Origin: Paenibacillus amylolyticus
GTDB lineage: Bacteria; Bacillota; Bacilli; Paenibacillales; Paenibacillaceae
DNA: 64,000 nt
Assembly: GCF_003719335.1 (NCBI RefSeq)
Contig: NZ_RIAS01000012.1
Span: 1 to 64,000 of the forward strand
Direction of reading: 5' to 3'
Shown: positions 16,281 through 25,520 of the stretch, in pieces
Position numbering within the stretch: the first letter of the stretch is position 1
Layout of the letters: the number at the start of each line of letters is the position of its first letter
Notes under the pieces: model-generated
Databases searched by the model: none
What the model saw: the letters and a program-made list of their open reading frames with translations, nothing else
What the model was told of the DNA's origin: nothing
Made by a program: the position numbers and the translations under genes

Positions 16281-18729
16281 AAAAGTTTGAACAGGCAGGC
16301 GAAAGCATTCTCGTCCGCCTGTTCAGGACCTGTGGAGAAAAGCAACCCGCAGCAATTCTGTGCAAATTCTCTGCAGTCAACGAAGATGAAGGATGCAATT
16401 GAAAACGACGATCGTTACGCATCCGTTCTGTATTTACCTGTGATGCTAATTCTTTGTAACGTTCATATATTTCTATCCCGATCGCCGCAGTCTTTTGGGC
16501 TTGTCGGACTTTTCCTTCTGAAATCTCACGCATCGTCGCCTGTTCCATCCAGTAGAGCGCCGTCCTCTGGGGTATAACATCATAACGATTCCGGGCGATG
16601 GCTGAAATGAAATATACCCCCGCTTGCTTCCCCTCTCCAGATTTGGCTTCCAATCGGCCAAGCTCTACATAGAGGTCAGGATTACTGGGCGAATGGGACA
16701 AGCTGTTCAATAAGATGAGTTTGGCTTCCGCTTGAGGCAGCGTACGCGCAAGAGAAATCGCCAAATCAGGCCGATATGGATTCAAACGATATGCCGATCG
16801 AAGATACTGGACACTCGCTGTTGTCCCCATTGGCTCAGTCAGTGCGTGACGATATTGCATGTCCGCCCCGGAGTACCGTGCTGTGATCCAGACGGTGCCC
16901 CCGAGCCAGCATGTAAGCATGAGTACGACTGCATATCGTTTGATGTGGCCTGGCCGGTGATGATGCGATGAGACTGGCTCCGCTTCTTTTCTCAGCGCGA
17001 CCGCCCATGCCGCAAGCCAGATGAAGAGCATCCAGCTGAGCGCATAGCTCCAGTCGAAGTCCACGATTCCATGCAGGACGAAGACAAGCACTGGCGGCAG
17101 CAGCCGCGGTGCGAAGCGGCGGATGCTGCGCAGGGTGAAGAGCATCCACCCTGCAATCAGCGCGCTGCCGAGCAGGCCCGTATCCAGGGCCAGGTCCAGC
17201 AGCCCGCTGTGAACCTCGCCGCCAACATACGGCGAGGACTGGATGGCGCGGAACATGTTGCGCCATGTATCCCCCCCGTGGCCGAGCCATGCGGCCTCGG
17301 TCCATAACCGCAGGGCATCCCGCCACAGCTGCAGGCGGGATGCCCCTGTGCCGACACCTGCCGCGAAGCGTTCGGCGGTGGAGGCTGCGGCCATAAGTGC
17401 GGCGGCGATGCACGCCAGCACGGTGGCCGCCAAAGCAGAGGCGCGCCCGGCTGGGCCGCCGCTGTGCCAGAGACGGCACAGCAGCAGCGTGCCGAGCAGC
17501 GCAGCTGCCCACGCCCCGGCCAGTGCGAGCAGGCCGGGCACGGGTGCAGGCGCCAGCTGGGCATCAGCCAGCTGGCGGTACAGCCAGGCCGCGCACGCCA
17601 GAGGCGCGGCCAAGGCCAGCAGCAGCGGCAGGCGGGCACCGCGCCGCTGCAAGAAGGCGGCGGCCGCGGCACAGCCGGCCGCTAGCCAGGCGCCGCGCGA
17701 CTCGCTCAGCAGGAGCGCGGCTTGCGCGGGCATGAGCGGCAGCACCGCCGCGAAGAGACGGCGCGCCGGGACGGCTCGCCCGGCCAGCACGCCCGCGGCG
17801 GCCGTAAGCCGCTCCAATGCGTACATGCCAACAACGGCACCGTACGCATTGGGGTACTGCAGCAATCCGCCGAGCCGGGCACCGGCGGAGCTGATCTCGG
17901 GATCGGCTGTCCGCATGACCCCGTAGGGCAGCGGCAGCACACCGCACACGGCTAAAATGCCGCTTAGCACAAGCACACCGCCTGCCAGCTGCCAGCCAAA
18001 GGCAAGCCAGCGCATACCATCCTTGCTCGCTGCCAGCAACACAGCGAGCAGGGCAAACATCGCGAGCAAGCTCCAGCGCAGCATCTCAAGGATACTGCCT
18101 TGCGTACTCACCGAGCCTGCCCAAGCATGCACGGCATAACACACCATGATTGCCAAAGGGAACCCAACATGCACTAAATCCCCGACGCGCAGCCGAATGG
18201 TTTCTGCCCGAACGGAGGCCAAGCCATCATTTTCCCTTTTCAGGACGCCACGGACATACATCACAAGCGAGAACAGCACGACAACACCGGTCATCAGAAT
18301 AACGGGGTACAGGTCAGTTGAATGAAACAATCCTCTTCGCAAGCACCCTGTCAGCAATATAGCTACCATGCTTAAACCTAAGACTACAATCCACCAGCTG
18401 AATTCACTATTACGCTTCTCACAACCCTTATTCCCCATTTCAATCTCACAACTAGGCGCTGATGCCCCATGCCCGGAGATCAAGAAACGGCGTGGACTGG
18501 CTATATCGTTATATGTATTGTGATGAACTCTGAAATAGCACCCATTTTTGAGAAGGTTACTTGTGCTCACATTCATACTCACACCCATAAATTCGGATCG
18601 GTCAGAAGCTCGCTCTCTGATCTCATTCCTCTCATTCTGAAAGTTCTGATCTGGATCGGTATTTCCTACTTCCCCATTCTGTTTTACCTCCCTTGCATCC
18701 TGATCTGTATGTAGCTCTCTGTCCTTCAC
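16249..18729 (-). CDS. O-antigen ligase-like membrane protein with TPR region
   Basis: 826 residues. After a long soluble N-terminus (about 1-105) come about a dozen membrane segments. A Wzy_C-type region includes GARLGGLLQYPNAYGAVVG, LLSESRGAWLA and the loop LGHGGDTWRNMF...EVHSGLLDLALDTGLLG. The C-terminus (about 640-780) is soluble and helical with TPR-like spacing (LNPYRPDLAISLARTLPQAEAK, SNPDLYVELGRLEAKSG). Such proteins ligate or polymerise surface glycans. GTG start has GGAGG 8 nt upstream. The central third is far more GC-rich than its flanks, and the last 32 bp overlap the convergent gene. Confidence 0.82.
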   Translation of the reverse strand: MKDRELHTDQDAREVKQNGEVGNTDPDQNFQNERNEIRERASDRSEFMGVSMNVSTSNLLKNGCYFRVHHNTYNDIASPRRFLISGHGASAPSCEIEMGNKGCEKRNSEFSWWIVVLGLSMVAILLTGCLRRGLFHSTDLYPVILMTGVVVLFSLVMYVRGVLKRENDGLASVRAETIRLRVGDLVHVGFPLAIMVCYAVHAWAGSVSTQGSILEMLRWSLLAMFALLAVLLAASKDGMRWLAFGWQLAGGVLVLSGILAVCGVLPLPYGVMRTADPEISSAGARLGGLLQYPNAYGAVVGMYALERLTAAAGVLAGRAVPARRLFAAVLPLMPAQAALLLSESRGAWLAAGCAAAAAFLQRRGARLPLLLALAAPLACAAWLYRQLADAQLAPAPVPGLLALAGAWAAALLGTLLLCRLWHSGGPAGRASALAATVLACIAAALMAAASTAERFAAGVGTGASRLQLWRDALRLWTEAAWLGHGGDTWRNMFRAIQSSPYVGGEVHSGLLDLALDTGLLGSALIAGWMLFTLRSIRRFAPRLLPPVLVFVLHGIVDFDWSYALSWMLFIWLAAWAVALRKEAEPVSSHHHRPGHIKRYAVVLMLTCWLGGTVWITARYSGADMQYRHALTEPMGTTASVQYLRSAYRLNPYRPDLAISLARTLPQAEAKLILLNSLSHSPSNPDLYVELGRLEAKSGEGKQAGVYFISAIARNRYDVIPQRTALYWMEQATMREISEGKVRQAQKTAAIGIEIYERYKELASQVNTERMRNDRRFQLHPSSSLTAENLHRIAAGCFSPQVLNRRTRMLSPACSNFSTDGNHQKHV

Positions 18730-18763
18730 CCATGTCTCCTCCTTCCTTCACGATTTAAAAATA

Positions 18764-18804
18764 CAAAAAAGGCAGAAGAGCCCCTCTTCGGGTCCTTCTG
18801 CCTT
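18764..18804 (-). terminator. terminator upstream of O-antigen ligase gene
   Basis: Stem AAGGCAGAAG...CTTCTGCCTT with inner paired bases and TTTTTT on the minus strand. It ends transcription from the methyltransferase gene 300 bp upstream and isolates the 18729 gene. Confidence 0.85.
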
Positions 18805-18953
18805 GGTTTACGCCCTCGCCGTCAGATCGGTATAATCTAGATCGGCAACCGTAACTTAACGGGATTCGGATGCATACGCACAGACTTATTGGAATCACTC
18901 ATTCCCTTAACCATTATGAACTTGTTCACGCATATGCGGACATCATTGGCATT

Positions 18954-19085
18954 CTATATCTTGCACATCAAGTGAAGCGACCCTGGTACCAGTATGTCCT
19001 CTTCTTCACGTATGCAGACCAGCCGTGCACGAAACATCCCTGCTTTGGTTCTTCTTATAATATCAATTGAATTTTTCTCATCCAT
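18954..19085 (-). CDS. possible 43-aa small protein
   Basis: A short reading frame (N-terminus MDEKNSIDIIRRTKAG) starting 16 bp after the methyltransferase stop and ending before the terminator at 18764-18804. Only GAAGG lies near its ATG, with very short spacing, so translation is doubtful. The rest of 18730-19101 shows nothing else I can support. No family recognised. Confidence 0.25.
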   Translation of the reverse strand: MDEKNSIDIIRRTKAGMFRARLVCIREEEDILVPGSLHLMCKI

Positions 19086-19101
19086 TACCTTCATGCAAAA
19101 A

Positions 19102-20343
19102 TTAGTGAAGATTACACTTCGCAGTCCGCTCTAAGTTTTCCCTGTCCACTTTTCCACCAGTTATGCTTCCTTCAACCGGTAGCAGATCCGCACAAGCACG
19201 CTCCAGATATGGATCCGCATGAATGAAATCACGGAATGCGGTGTATTCAGCCCACATGTCCTTCACTTGACCCGCCTGTCCACGAACGGCGCGAATCAGT
19301 ATATTTTTTGGTGTATTCTCCAGATCAATGAATTCAAGCAACTGTGTTTTATATCCCATAATGTCCAGCAGTTTAGCGCGAATCGCATCTGTTGCCAGTG
19401 CCGAGAAACGCTCCTTCAGAATGCCATGGGACAGAAGCGGATTCATCACCGAAGATTCGACCTGATCATACAGCTCATGCTGACAGCAAGGAACCGACAA
19501 AATGACAGAAGCTCCCCAACGCACTGCTTTCTCCAGTGCCGCATCCGTAGCCGTATCACAAGCATGGAGAGTAACGACCATATCCACTTCGTTCAGTTCA
19601 TCATAATCCGCAATGTCACCTACAAGGAATTTCAGATCACCGTAATGCAAACGTCTGGCCAGATCATTACAGTGTGCGATAACATCCGCCTTTAAATCCA
19701 GACCGATGATGTTAAGCGAACGGCGCTGTTGTACGGATAAATAATGATACAGGGCAAAAGTCAGATACGACTTGCCGCAGCCAAAATCCACAATAGTCAG
19801 CGGACGTCCTTCTGGCAAATGGGCAATAACATCCTGCACCATCTCCAAAAAACGATTGATCTGTCTGAACTTGTCATACTTGCGTGCAAGCACACGTCCT
19901 TCGTCATTCATAATTCCAAGTTCAACGAGGAAAGAAACCGGAACGCCCTCTTCAAGTACATATTGCTTTTTGCGATTATGGGACAGATCGACCGCTGTTT
20001 TGGAGGGGGATTTGGTCAGAATCGATACTTTATATTTTTTGCTGATCAAAATTTGATAATCCGCATCTGCCGTACAGAGCAGTCCCTGACGGAACGTCTC
20101 TTCACACAACAAAGTCATACGTTCCAGCGCTTCAGCCGGGGTCAAATTCTCATGCAACACTTTATTCGCATAATGAAAAGCAAACTGATAATGAAGCTGA
20201 TTCTTCAACGTAACCGGCTTCACCTGCACTTTGGTAAACGAGACATTGTCCCGTCTGCGCAGCTGACTCCAGGTCGCCGTAATCAGCGAGTTCTGTTCAA
20301 AAACATCTTGTATAAGCTTTCGCAACGAATCCACGGGGTACAT
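19102..20343 (-). CDS. SAM-dependent methyltransferase (Methyltransf_32 type)
   Basis: 413 residues. An N-terminal ~150-residue domain precedes a Rossmann methyltransferase domain with motif I VDFGCGKSYLTFALYHYL, motif II IGLDLKADVI and TLHACDTATDAAL, then SVPCCQHEL. The HACDTATD and PCCQH segments are typical of Methyltransf_32 proteins, related to METTL25/GSTCD and thought to act on RNA or protein; the substrate is unknown. Ribosome binding site is weak (GTGAG before ATG). Confidence 0.85.
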   Translation of the reverse strand: MYPVDSLRKLIQDVFEQNSLITATWSQLRRRDNVSFTKVQVKPVTLKNQLHYQFAFHYANKVLHENLTPAEALERMTLLCEETFRQGLLCTADADYQILISKKYKVSILTKSPSKTAVDLSHNRKKQYVLEEGVPVSFLVELGIMNDEGRVLARKYDKFRQINRFLEMVQDVIAHLPEGRPLTIVDFGCGKSYLTFALYHYLSVQQRRSLNIIGLDLKADVIAHCNDLARRLHYGDLKFLVGDIADYDELNEVDMVVTLHACDTATDAALEKAVRWGASVILSVPCCQHELYDQVESSVMNPLLSHGILKERFSALATDAIRAKLLDIMGYKTQLLEFIDLENTPKNILIRAVRGQAGQVKDMWAEYTAFRDFIHADPYLERACADLLPVEGSITGGKVDRENLERTAKCNLH

Positions 20344-20499
20344 CTCACTTTCGGTTTGGTTTGGTCAACCGTTACCATACCATAATTCTGTTCCCTCTCC
20401 AAGTGAAGAGCTACTCTCCATTGGTTCAGTCATCAGATATTTTATAAGTTCAGCGATCCGTTCGGTTATTCTTCTGTTACAGATAAGCAGTAAGTTGAA

Positions 20500-21237
20500 T
20501 TATATATTTTTACGTTCTTCATCGTTCACTTGCTGACGTTTGGTTTCCAGCGCTGTAATCTGTGCCAGCCCCTCTTCGACCTCATCCCGCGGCAAACCGC
20601 CCTGTTCAAGTTGCTCATCTGTAAGTTCCGTCAACCTCTGATAAAAAGCTCTCGCGTCTTCTTCATACTGTACCGGATAATCCGTATCAAGATGCATCAA
20701 TCTGTACCAGCCATTCTCGGCCGCATCATATCTGCCCTGTTGCTCCCGGTATAACGCAAGTTGCTTCTCCGTTCGCGCAGGAAGCTCATATCCCTTAATT
20801 TGCTCTATGATTCCTTCTATACGGTCAGGTACCTGTAACAACTCGCGATTAGCACCATGATTCTGGGCATACAGGTAAAAATGTAACGCTCGCATTAAAC
20901 GAACAAGCGCCGCATCCTCTGCATCCAGTTTTTCCTCATCATCTATGCCTTCGACTCTGGCTTTCTCGTGATAGATATATGCTTCTTCCTCAATCAGTCT
21001 CGCCGCTTGCTGCAGATTGTCTACCTCAATGACGCCGCGAAAACGGAACATCTCGATCACATCCTCTGCTGGGAGAGAGTTAAGCAAATTGAGATTCATG
21101 CCAAATTGCCTGCGCATCAACTCATCCAGTTCAGACAAAGCCTCCGTATGTTTACGTTGCTGTCTAAGCGTAAAAGCCTTGCCAATTGCCTCTGTCATTT
21201 CCTCCATCATGCGGAGCAGATAATCCTTCCTGAACAT
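20500..21237 (-). CDS. DUF6483-like helical protein
   Basis: 245 residues, soluble, acidic and almost wholly helical. The N-terminal MFRKDYLLRMMEEMTEAIGK with following TPR-like helices matches proteins annotated as DUF6483 in Paenibacillus and Bacillus. No catalytic motif is visible. ATG is preceded by GGGGGCG. A terminator lies downstream of the next upstream gene (21319-21360), so it probably has its own promoter. Confidence 0.75.
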   Translation of the reverse strand: MFRKDYLLRMMEEMTEAIGKAFTLRQQRKHTEALSELDELMRRQFGMNLNLLNSLPAEDVIEMFRFRGVIEVDNLQQAARLIEEEAYIYHEKARVEGIDDEEKLDAEDAALVRLMRALHFYLYAQNHGANRELLQVPDRIEGIIEQIKGYELPARTEKQLALYREQQGRYDAAENGWYRLMHLDTDYPVQYEEDARAFYQRLTELTDEQLEQGGLPRDEVEEGLAQITALETKRQQVNDEERKNI

Positions 21238-21318
21238 CGGTGCGCCCCCTTATATCTTCACTCATTTATCGCATACTTTATATCGCGTATTCATATGATT
21301 TATTTTAATTCATGCCGT

Positions 21319-21360
21319 AAAAAAAAGCGAAAATCCGGCTTCCCCCTACTCCCGAAGCCG
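21319..21360 (-). terminator. terminator after alpha/beta hydrolase
   Basis: Minus-strand stem CGGCTTC...GAAGCCG, then GATTTTCGC and a run of eight T. A second GC-rich hairpin, AAGCCCCTG...CAGGGGCTT (21377-21412), lies just upstream without a clean T-run and may act with it. Confidence 0.75.
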
Positions 21361-21443
21361 TTCAGCAAACACCTCAAAGCCCCTGCCTGTCCACATGGAC
21401 ACACAGGGGCTTCATATACAAACTCGATTGAGTGATCTTATGG

Positions 21444-22235
21444 TTAGTCGGACAATCCCGTCATAAACTGTTGAATCACCTGAATCAATTGTTCCGGCGC
21501 TTCATACATACTCATATGTCCTGCGCCCGCAATGGTGGCCTGCACAATATGAGGCTTGTCACTTGTGAAGGTTCGCTCCGGTGGAATCAGCCCATCCTTC
21601 TCTCCAGCCACAAGTAATACTGGAAGCGGTGTGGCAGACAACACATCACGGCGATCTGGACGTTCACGCATAGCCAGTGCCGCACCAACCGCACCTTGAG
21701 GAGCAGTTTGATAACCAATTTCCTTCACACGATTCACATGTGTCGACATTGATTCAATATGCTCTGGAGCGAACAGACCCGGTACCAGCCCGTCCACAAA
21801 ATTCACAATGCCTTCAGTCTGAATCGTAGATACTGCACGTAAACGTTTCTCCTTCGCTTCCTCACCGTCCGGATACGCTGTTGAATGGATCAAACCGAAC
21901 GCGTTAAGTCGCTCCGGATGGTGCTGCGCAATGGAAAGTGCAATATATCCGCCCATGGAATGTCCCAGAATTACTGCTTTTTCCACGTCTAACTCATCCA
22001 GCAATTGCAGCACATCATTGCCCATCTGTTCAATCGTGTAACTGCCTACAGGTGCATCCGTTTTGCCGTGCCCACGCAGATCAGGTACGATACAACGATA
22101 GCTACGGGCCAGCTCCGGCACTACTTCATCCCAATAGGATGAACTACCGCAGTAACCGTGAAGCAGTACAAGCGTTTCTCCCTTACCCTGCTCAGCATAA
22201 CAAATCGTTGTTCCATCACACATCACTTTTTCCAT
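21444..22235 (-). CDS. alpha/beta hydrolase
   Basis: 263 residues. The oxyanion-hole motif LLHGYCG (about 24-30), nucleophile elbow GHSMGG (Ser near 92), Asp in EKDGLIPPE and His in GAGHMSMYEAP form a complete catalytic triad. It belongs to the esterase/haloperoxidase-like branch of alpha/beta hydrolases; no substrate can be inferred. GAGGG lies 6 nt before the ATG. Confidence 0.9.
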   Translation of the reverse strand: MEKVMCDGTTICYAEQGKGETLVLLHGYCGSSSYWDEVVPELARSYRCIVPDLRGHGKTDAPVGSYTIEQMGNDVLQLLDELDVEKAVILGHSMGGYIALSIAQHHPERLNAFGLIHSTAYPDGEEAKEKRLRAVSTIQTEGIVNFVDGLVPGLFAPEHIESMSTHVNRVKEIGYQTAPQGAVGAALAMRERPDRRDVLSATPLPVLLVAGEKDGLIPPERTFTSDKPHIVQATIAGAGHMSMYEAPEQLIQVIQQFMTGLSD

Positions 22236-22295
22236 ATTAATCCCTCTCTCTGCGCGAATGTAATATTTCAGGTTGTATATTATTAAGCATTCATC

Positions 22296-22853
22296 TCATG
22301 AATGAAACGTTTCTTTTGTTTTCCATGCCTCCGTTACCGCATCGGCAATGGTTTGAGACATGCCCATGACCAAGTACAGCGAAGTCATCTGCAAAATCGA
22401 ATAGGGTCTTGGGCCGTTGACATTCACTACCGCTGCTACACTGTATTCTCCAACAGGCGGCAAATTACCACCAACGGATTGGGCAGGGCGCAAAGATGTT
22501 CCCGATACATAGTATGTCCCGGCAGCATCTTTTGGGCCCAAACATGCATCTATTGCTATAACCGTATGGTGTGCCGGAATCTGGGCCACTCTCTTTTCGA
22601 GAGTGTCTGCATCACAAGGAGCTGCCAGTGTACCGATGACATGAGGTATGCCGCGCTCCTCCAGCAAAGTCCCCGTCATCGGTCCAAGTGCATCCCCGGT
22701 CGAGCGATCTGTACCGATACATAGGAACGTAAGCTCGTCCAGCTTATGAAGCTTGGAGATCTCCTTGAAAAAAAGGGCCATCTTGTCTCCAGGCACGCCT
22801 TTGCGTATACCTCGACTCTGTTGCCGGACAAGTTCTCGTTTGTATAAGGTCAA
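22296..22853 (-). CDS. yyaC: YyaC family sporulation protease-like protein
   Basis: 185 residues. Conserved segments FLCIGTDRSTGDALGPMTG, AIDACLG and SVGGNLPPVGEYSVAAVVN match YyaC, a spore-associated protein with a fold related to the germination protease GPR. It suggests an endospore former. Start is TTG at 22853 with GGAGGG about 9 nt upstream. Function in sporulation is inferred from the family. Confidence 0.88.
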   Translation of the reverse strand: MTLYKRELVRQQSRGIRKGVPGDKMALFFKEISKLHKLDELTFLCIGTDRSTGDALGPMTGTLLEERGIPHVIGTLAAPCDADTLEKRVAQIPAHHTVIAIDACLGPKDAAGTYYVSGTSLRPAQSVGGNLPPVGEYSVAAVVNVNGPRPYSILQMTSLYLVMGMSQTIADAVTEAWKTKETFHS

Positions 22854-23054
22854 ACTGAATTCCCTCCTTGTTACACACGAATATATTGGACAATCCTAGT
22901 GTTATCTTTATTTCCAGTCGTTGTGATCTATTCTCATATTGTAACCGATGCTCCATTCTCCCGCAAAATCATTGGCTTGTCCCCTTCCACTCATGCTACA
23001 ATAACAGAAGTTCCGTGTGGACAAGCGAGTAACCCATCTCCGGAGATGGAAAGG

Positions 23055-23288
23055 ATGAAGTTAACGATGGATTTAACACAAGCAACAGCAGAAAATATGG
23101 AATATATGATTGAAGCAATCAAAACCAAGCTGCGGATGGCCAGTGGTGCCGCGATGCAGGCTTCAGCGTTCCCACTTGAGAAATATGAAGATTTGCAGGA
23201 TTTGTACGAAATGGTGATGAGCAAAGAACATTTGAGCATCTCCGAAGTAGAAGCGGTCGCTTCTGAACTCGGCAAACTCCGCAAATAA
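23055..23288 (+). CDS. DUF1128 (UPF0435, YfkK-like) protein
   Basis: 77 residues. The core AENMEYMIEAIKTKLRMASG and YEDLQDLYEMV...ISEVEAVASELGKLRK matches the small helical UPF0435/YfkK family, function unknown. The ATG at 23055 has GGAG about 9 nt upstream; ATG at 23067 is another possible start and gives the length typical of the family. Confidence 0.82.
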   Translation: MKLTMDLTQATAENMEYMIEAIKTKLRMASGAAMQASAFPLEKYEDLQDLYEMVMSKEHLSISEVEAVASELGKLRK

Positions 23289-23333
23289 ACTTCTCTCTAA
23301 GTTTTATCTTCACACCTGACACAAAATGAGCAA

Positions 23334-23385
23334 AAAAAAGGACCTGTCTTACATCAGAACACTGATGCAGGACAAGTCCTTTTGT
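23334..23385. terminator. bidirectional terminator
   Basis: Outer stem AAAAGGAC / GTCCTTTT with an inner CATCAG-AACA-CTGATG hairpin, A-tract left and T-tract right. It sits between the convergent DUF1128 and pirin genes. Confidence 0.85.
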
Positions 23386-23448
23386 ATTGTTAGTCTACTT
23401 TTTAAGTTTACACATTGGCTTGTTCAGACCTTGTTCATGTCATCTCCG

Positions 23449-24186
23449 TCAAGGAAGATCCACAAGTACAAACTCGGCAGGCTCGCTGCCTGTACTGGTC
23501 ATTTGTAAATCACAGCTTTTACGGATGCGAGCCGCGTCTCCGGGCTTGAGATTAAAGTTTCCATCGGAACACTGAATTTCCAGATGTCCGTTGATCAGGA
23601 ACAAATGTGTACGACGCTCCTCATGTTGCGGAAACATTAGCTTCTTTCCCGACTCCAGCTTGGACAGATAACAGGTTACATCCTGAGCGATGCGGAGTGG
23701 GTCTTCGTCTATGGATTCATCCGATGGACCAGAGGCAGCTGACACAACTGGACAAAGTCGGTTGAGATGGGCAGACTCTTCTATTTTTCGATAAGCATAA
23801 GATGGTTTCAGCATTCGCTGAGAGGGCAAAAACCACATTTGCAGGAAACGTACCGGTTCATCCGTGGCTGGATTGGTTTCAGAGTGCTCTACGCCTGTAC
23901 CTGCACTCATCACCTGAACTGTCCCGGCTTCCAGCAACTGTTCTGTGCCCATACTGTCTGTATGTTTAAGCGTACCTGATATCACATAACTGACAATTTC
24001 AAGGTCGTGATGTGGATGTTTCTTAAAGCCTTCTTGCGGCATCAGTATGTTGTCGTTGTGGGCTAACAGACAGCCAAAGTGAGCATTGCTTGGGTCCTCA
24101 TAATCCGCAAAGGAAAAGCTGAATTCGCTGTGTATCCAACCGCGATCCGACGTGTGTCTTTCTTCCGATGTCACTACTTTAATCAT
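23449..24186 (-). CDS. pirin family protein
   Basis: 245 residues with two cupin halves. The N-terminal metal-binding pattern is HPHHDLEIVSYVISGTLKH (about 58-76) plus GVEHSETN (about 99-106). Pirins are Fe-binding bicupins, some with quercetinase activity; the role here is not known. The ATG at 24186 lies 9 nt after GGAGG; an ATG two codons earlier is only 4 nt from it. Confidence 0.9.
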   Translation of the reverse strand: MIKVVTSEERHTSDRGWIHSEFSFSFADYEDPSNAHFGCLLAHNDNILMPQEGFKKHPHHDLEIVSYVISGTLKHTDSMGTEQLLEAGTVQVMSAGTGVEHSETNPATDEPVRFLQMWFLPSQRMLKPSYAYRKIEESAHLNRLCPVVSAASGPSDESIDEDPLRIAQDVTCYLSKLESGKKLMFPQHEERRTHLFLINGHLEIQCSDGNFNLKPGDAARIRKSCDLQMTSTGSEPAEFVLVDLP

Positions 24187-24336
24187 ATTCATCCACCTCC
24201 AGAGGATTGGAACTGCCTTATGGCAATAATCCATGCGTGTTCAAAATGATATAGGTCAATACCAGTTGGTATGTGATCTTTACCCGGGGTCCGGCCATTT
24301 TAATCACGTTCCTTCTAAAGGTTATACACTATATTT

Positions 24337-25341
24337 TCATGAGTGGAGCACGAATTCACTATCCATCCGTCCGACAAGAGTCCCTGCATCATTACGTATG
24401 TCTGAAGGAAATACTTCTGCCAGGCGGGCAATCGTTTTCGGGTTGGAATAGTTCAGTTGCTTCAATATCGATTGTGCAATGGAAGCCCATTCTTCCTCAG
24501 AGCCATCCAGCACTTTAAAGGTGATGCCCAGTCTTTCTTTCTTCAGCGCAAAACCAAATACACCCTTAAATCCGCCCTTAGCGACAATATTGTCGTCCTC
24601 CAGCAACACCGAATCCACGCGATTCGTGCCACCGACCATAAGAGGGTACTGATTCATCGCAGCAGTAATGGTCTCCACAGCGATGCGTGTGGATTCATCC
24701 TCAATGAGGTCAGGACATGCAAGTTTGAGATATGCATTGGCCAGTGCAGACAGAGGCAGCGAAAATACTGGGAAACCACAGCCATCCGTTCCTAATTGAA
24801 TCTCTTTTTCTTCAATGCCTGCGAGACCTGCCAGTGTTTCAAGGATTTCCCGTTGCACTGGATGATCTGGCTCGGCATAGCTTCCCAAATCCAGTTTTCT
24901 CATCTGACTATAGCCCAGAATGCCCAGATGTTTACCCGAACAGTTATGCAGTATTCTGCGTTTCTCTCCTTGCGCCCGCAACCAGTTATTGCGGCTTTCT
25001 TCATTAAGCGGATAGCTTGGCGCACAGATCAGACATTCCTCACCAACTCCGATTTTATGAGCCAAATGCTCCAACACTTGAATATGCTCCGGCTCAGAGC
25101 GATGTGATGAAGCCATGATCGCAATCTCTTGTGGTTTAAGACTATAATGTTCGCCTATTCCAGCCCGAATCCCTGGAATCGCTTGAAACGGTTTGGCCGA
25201 TGAACGTGTAAACGCTCTGAAATGAGGATCACCAGCCGAATATACAACCCGGCCATGCTCATCCGTAATACATATGTGTCCGTAGTGAGCGCATTCCATC
25301 ACGCCTGCACGGTATTCTTTAACTAACAGGGCACTCTCCAT
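24337..25341 (-). CDS. asparaginase (Asparaginase_II family)
   Basis: 334 residues, of the PF06089 type rather than the AnsA/AnsB type. Motifs include RSSAKPFQAIP (about 46-56), SSHRSEPEHI, LHNCSGKHLGIL, LGTDGCGFPVF and MVGGTNRVDS. Members hydrolyse L-asparagine, though activity has been shown for few. GGAG lies 10 nt upstream of the ATG. It is divergent from the PAP2 gene. Confidence 0.85.
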   Translation of the reverse strand: MESALLVKEYRAGVMECAHYGHICITDEHGRVVYSAGDPHFRAFTRSSAKPFQAIPGIRAGIGEHYSLKPQEIAIMASSHRSEPEHIQVLEHLAHKIGVGEECLICAPSYPLNEESRNNWLRAQGEKRRILHNCSGKHLGILGYSQMRKLDLGSYAEPDHPVQREILETLAGLAGIEEKEIQLGTDGCGFPVFSLPLSALANAYLKLACPDLIEDESTRIAVETITAAMNQYPLMVGGTNRVDSVLLEDDNIVAKGGFKGVFGFALKKERLGITFKVLDGSEEEWASIAQSILKQLNYSNPKTIARLAEVFPSDIRNDAGTLVGRMDSEFVLHS

Positions 25342-25442
25342 GCGTGTTTCTCTCCTTCATACTCCCAAATTCATCTCTGCTTTGCTTCACGGCGCCGCAT
25401 GGGATATCCTCATTAGTATAGTACAAAAACGACGTTTTTACA

Positions 25443-25468
25443 GTTTTTTCGACAGTTGTTTCGGGTAA
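25443..25468 (+). promoter_or_regulatory. SigB-like promoter of PAP2 gene
   Basis: GTTTTT (25443-25448), 14-nt spacer, GGGTAA (25463-25468), 53 bp upstream of the PAP2 start. It fits the B. subtilis SigB pattern GTTTAA-N14-GGGTAT and the elements at rsbV and ytxG-like genes. Confidence 0.5.
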
Positions 25469-25520
25469 AGATTTATCAGCCTCACTGAAACAATACAATT
25501 TCTTGAAGGAGATACCGCTT

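Noticed and set aside
17071..17947. Several overlapping open frames on both strands
   Set aside because: High GC removes stop codons in all frames; the products are Ala/Arg/Pro-rich with no motifs. Only the O-antigen-ligase frame is coherent.
18870..19070. 66-codon plus-strand open frame
   Set aside because: No ribosome binding site, no family resemblance, and no terminator placed for it.
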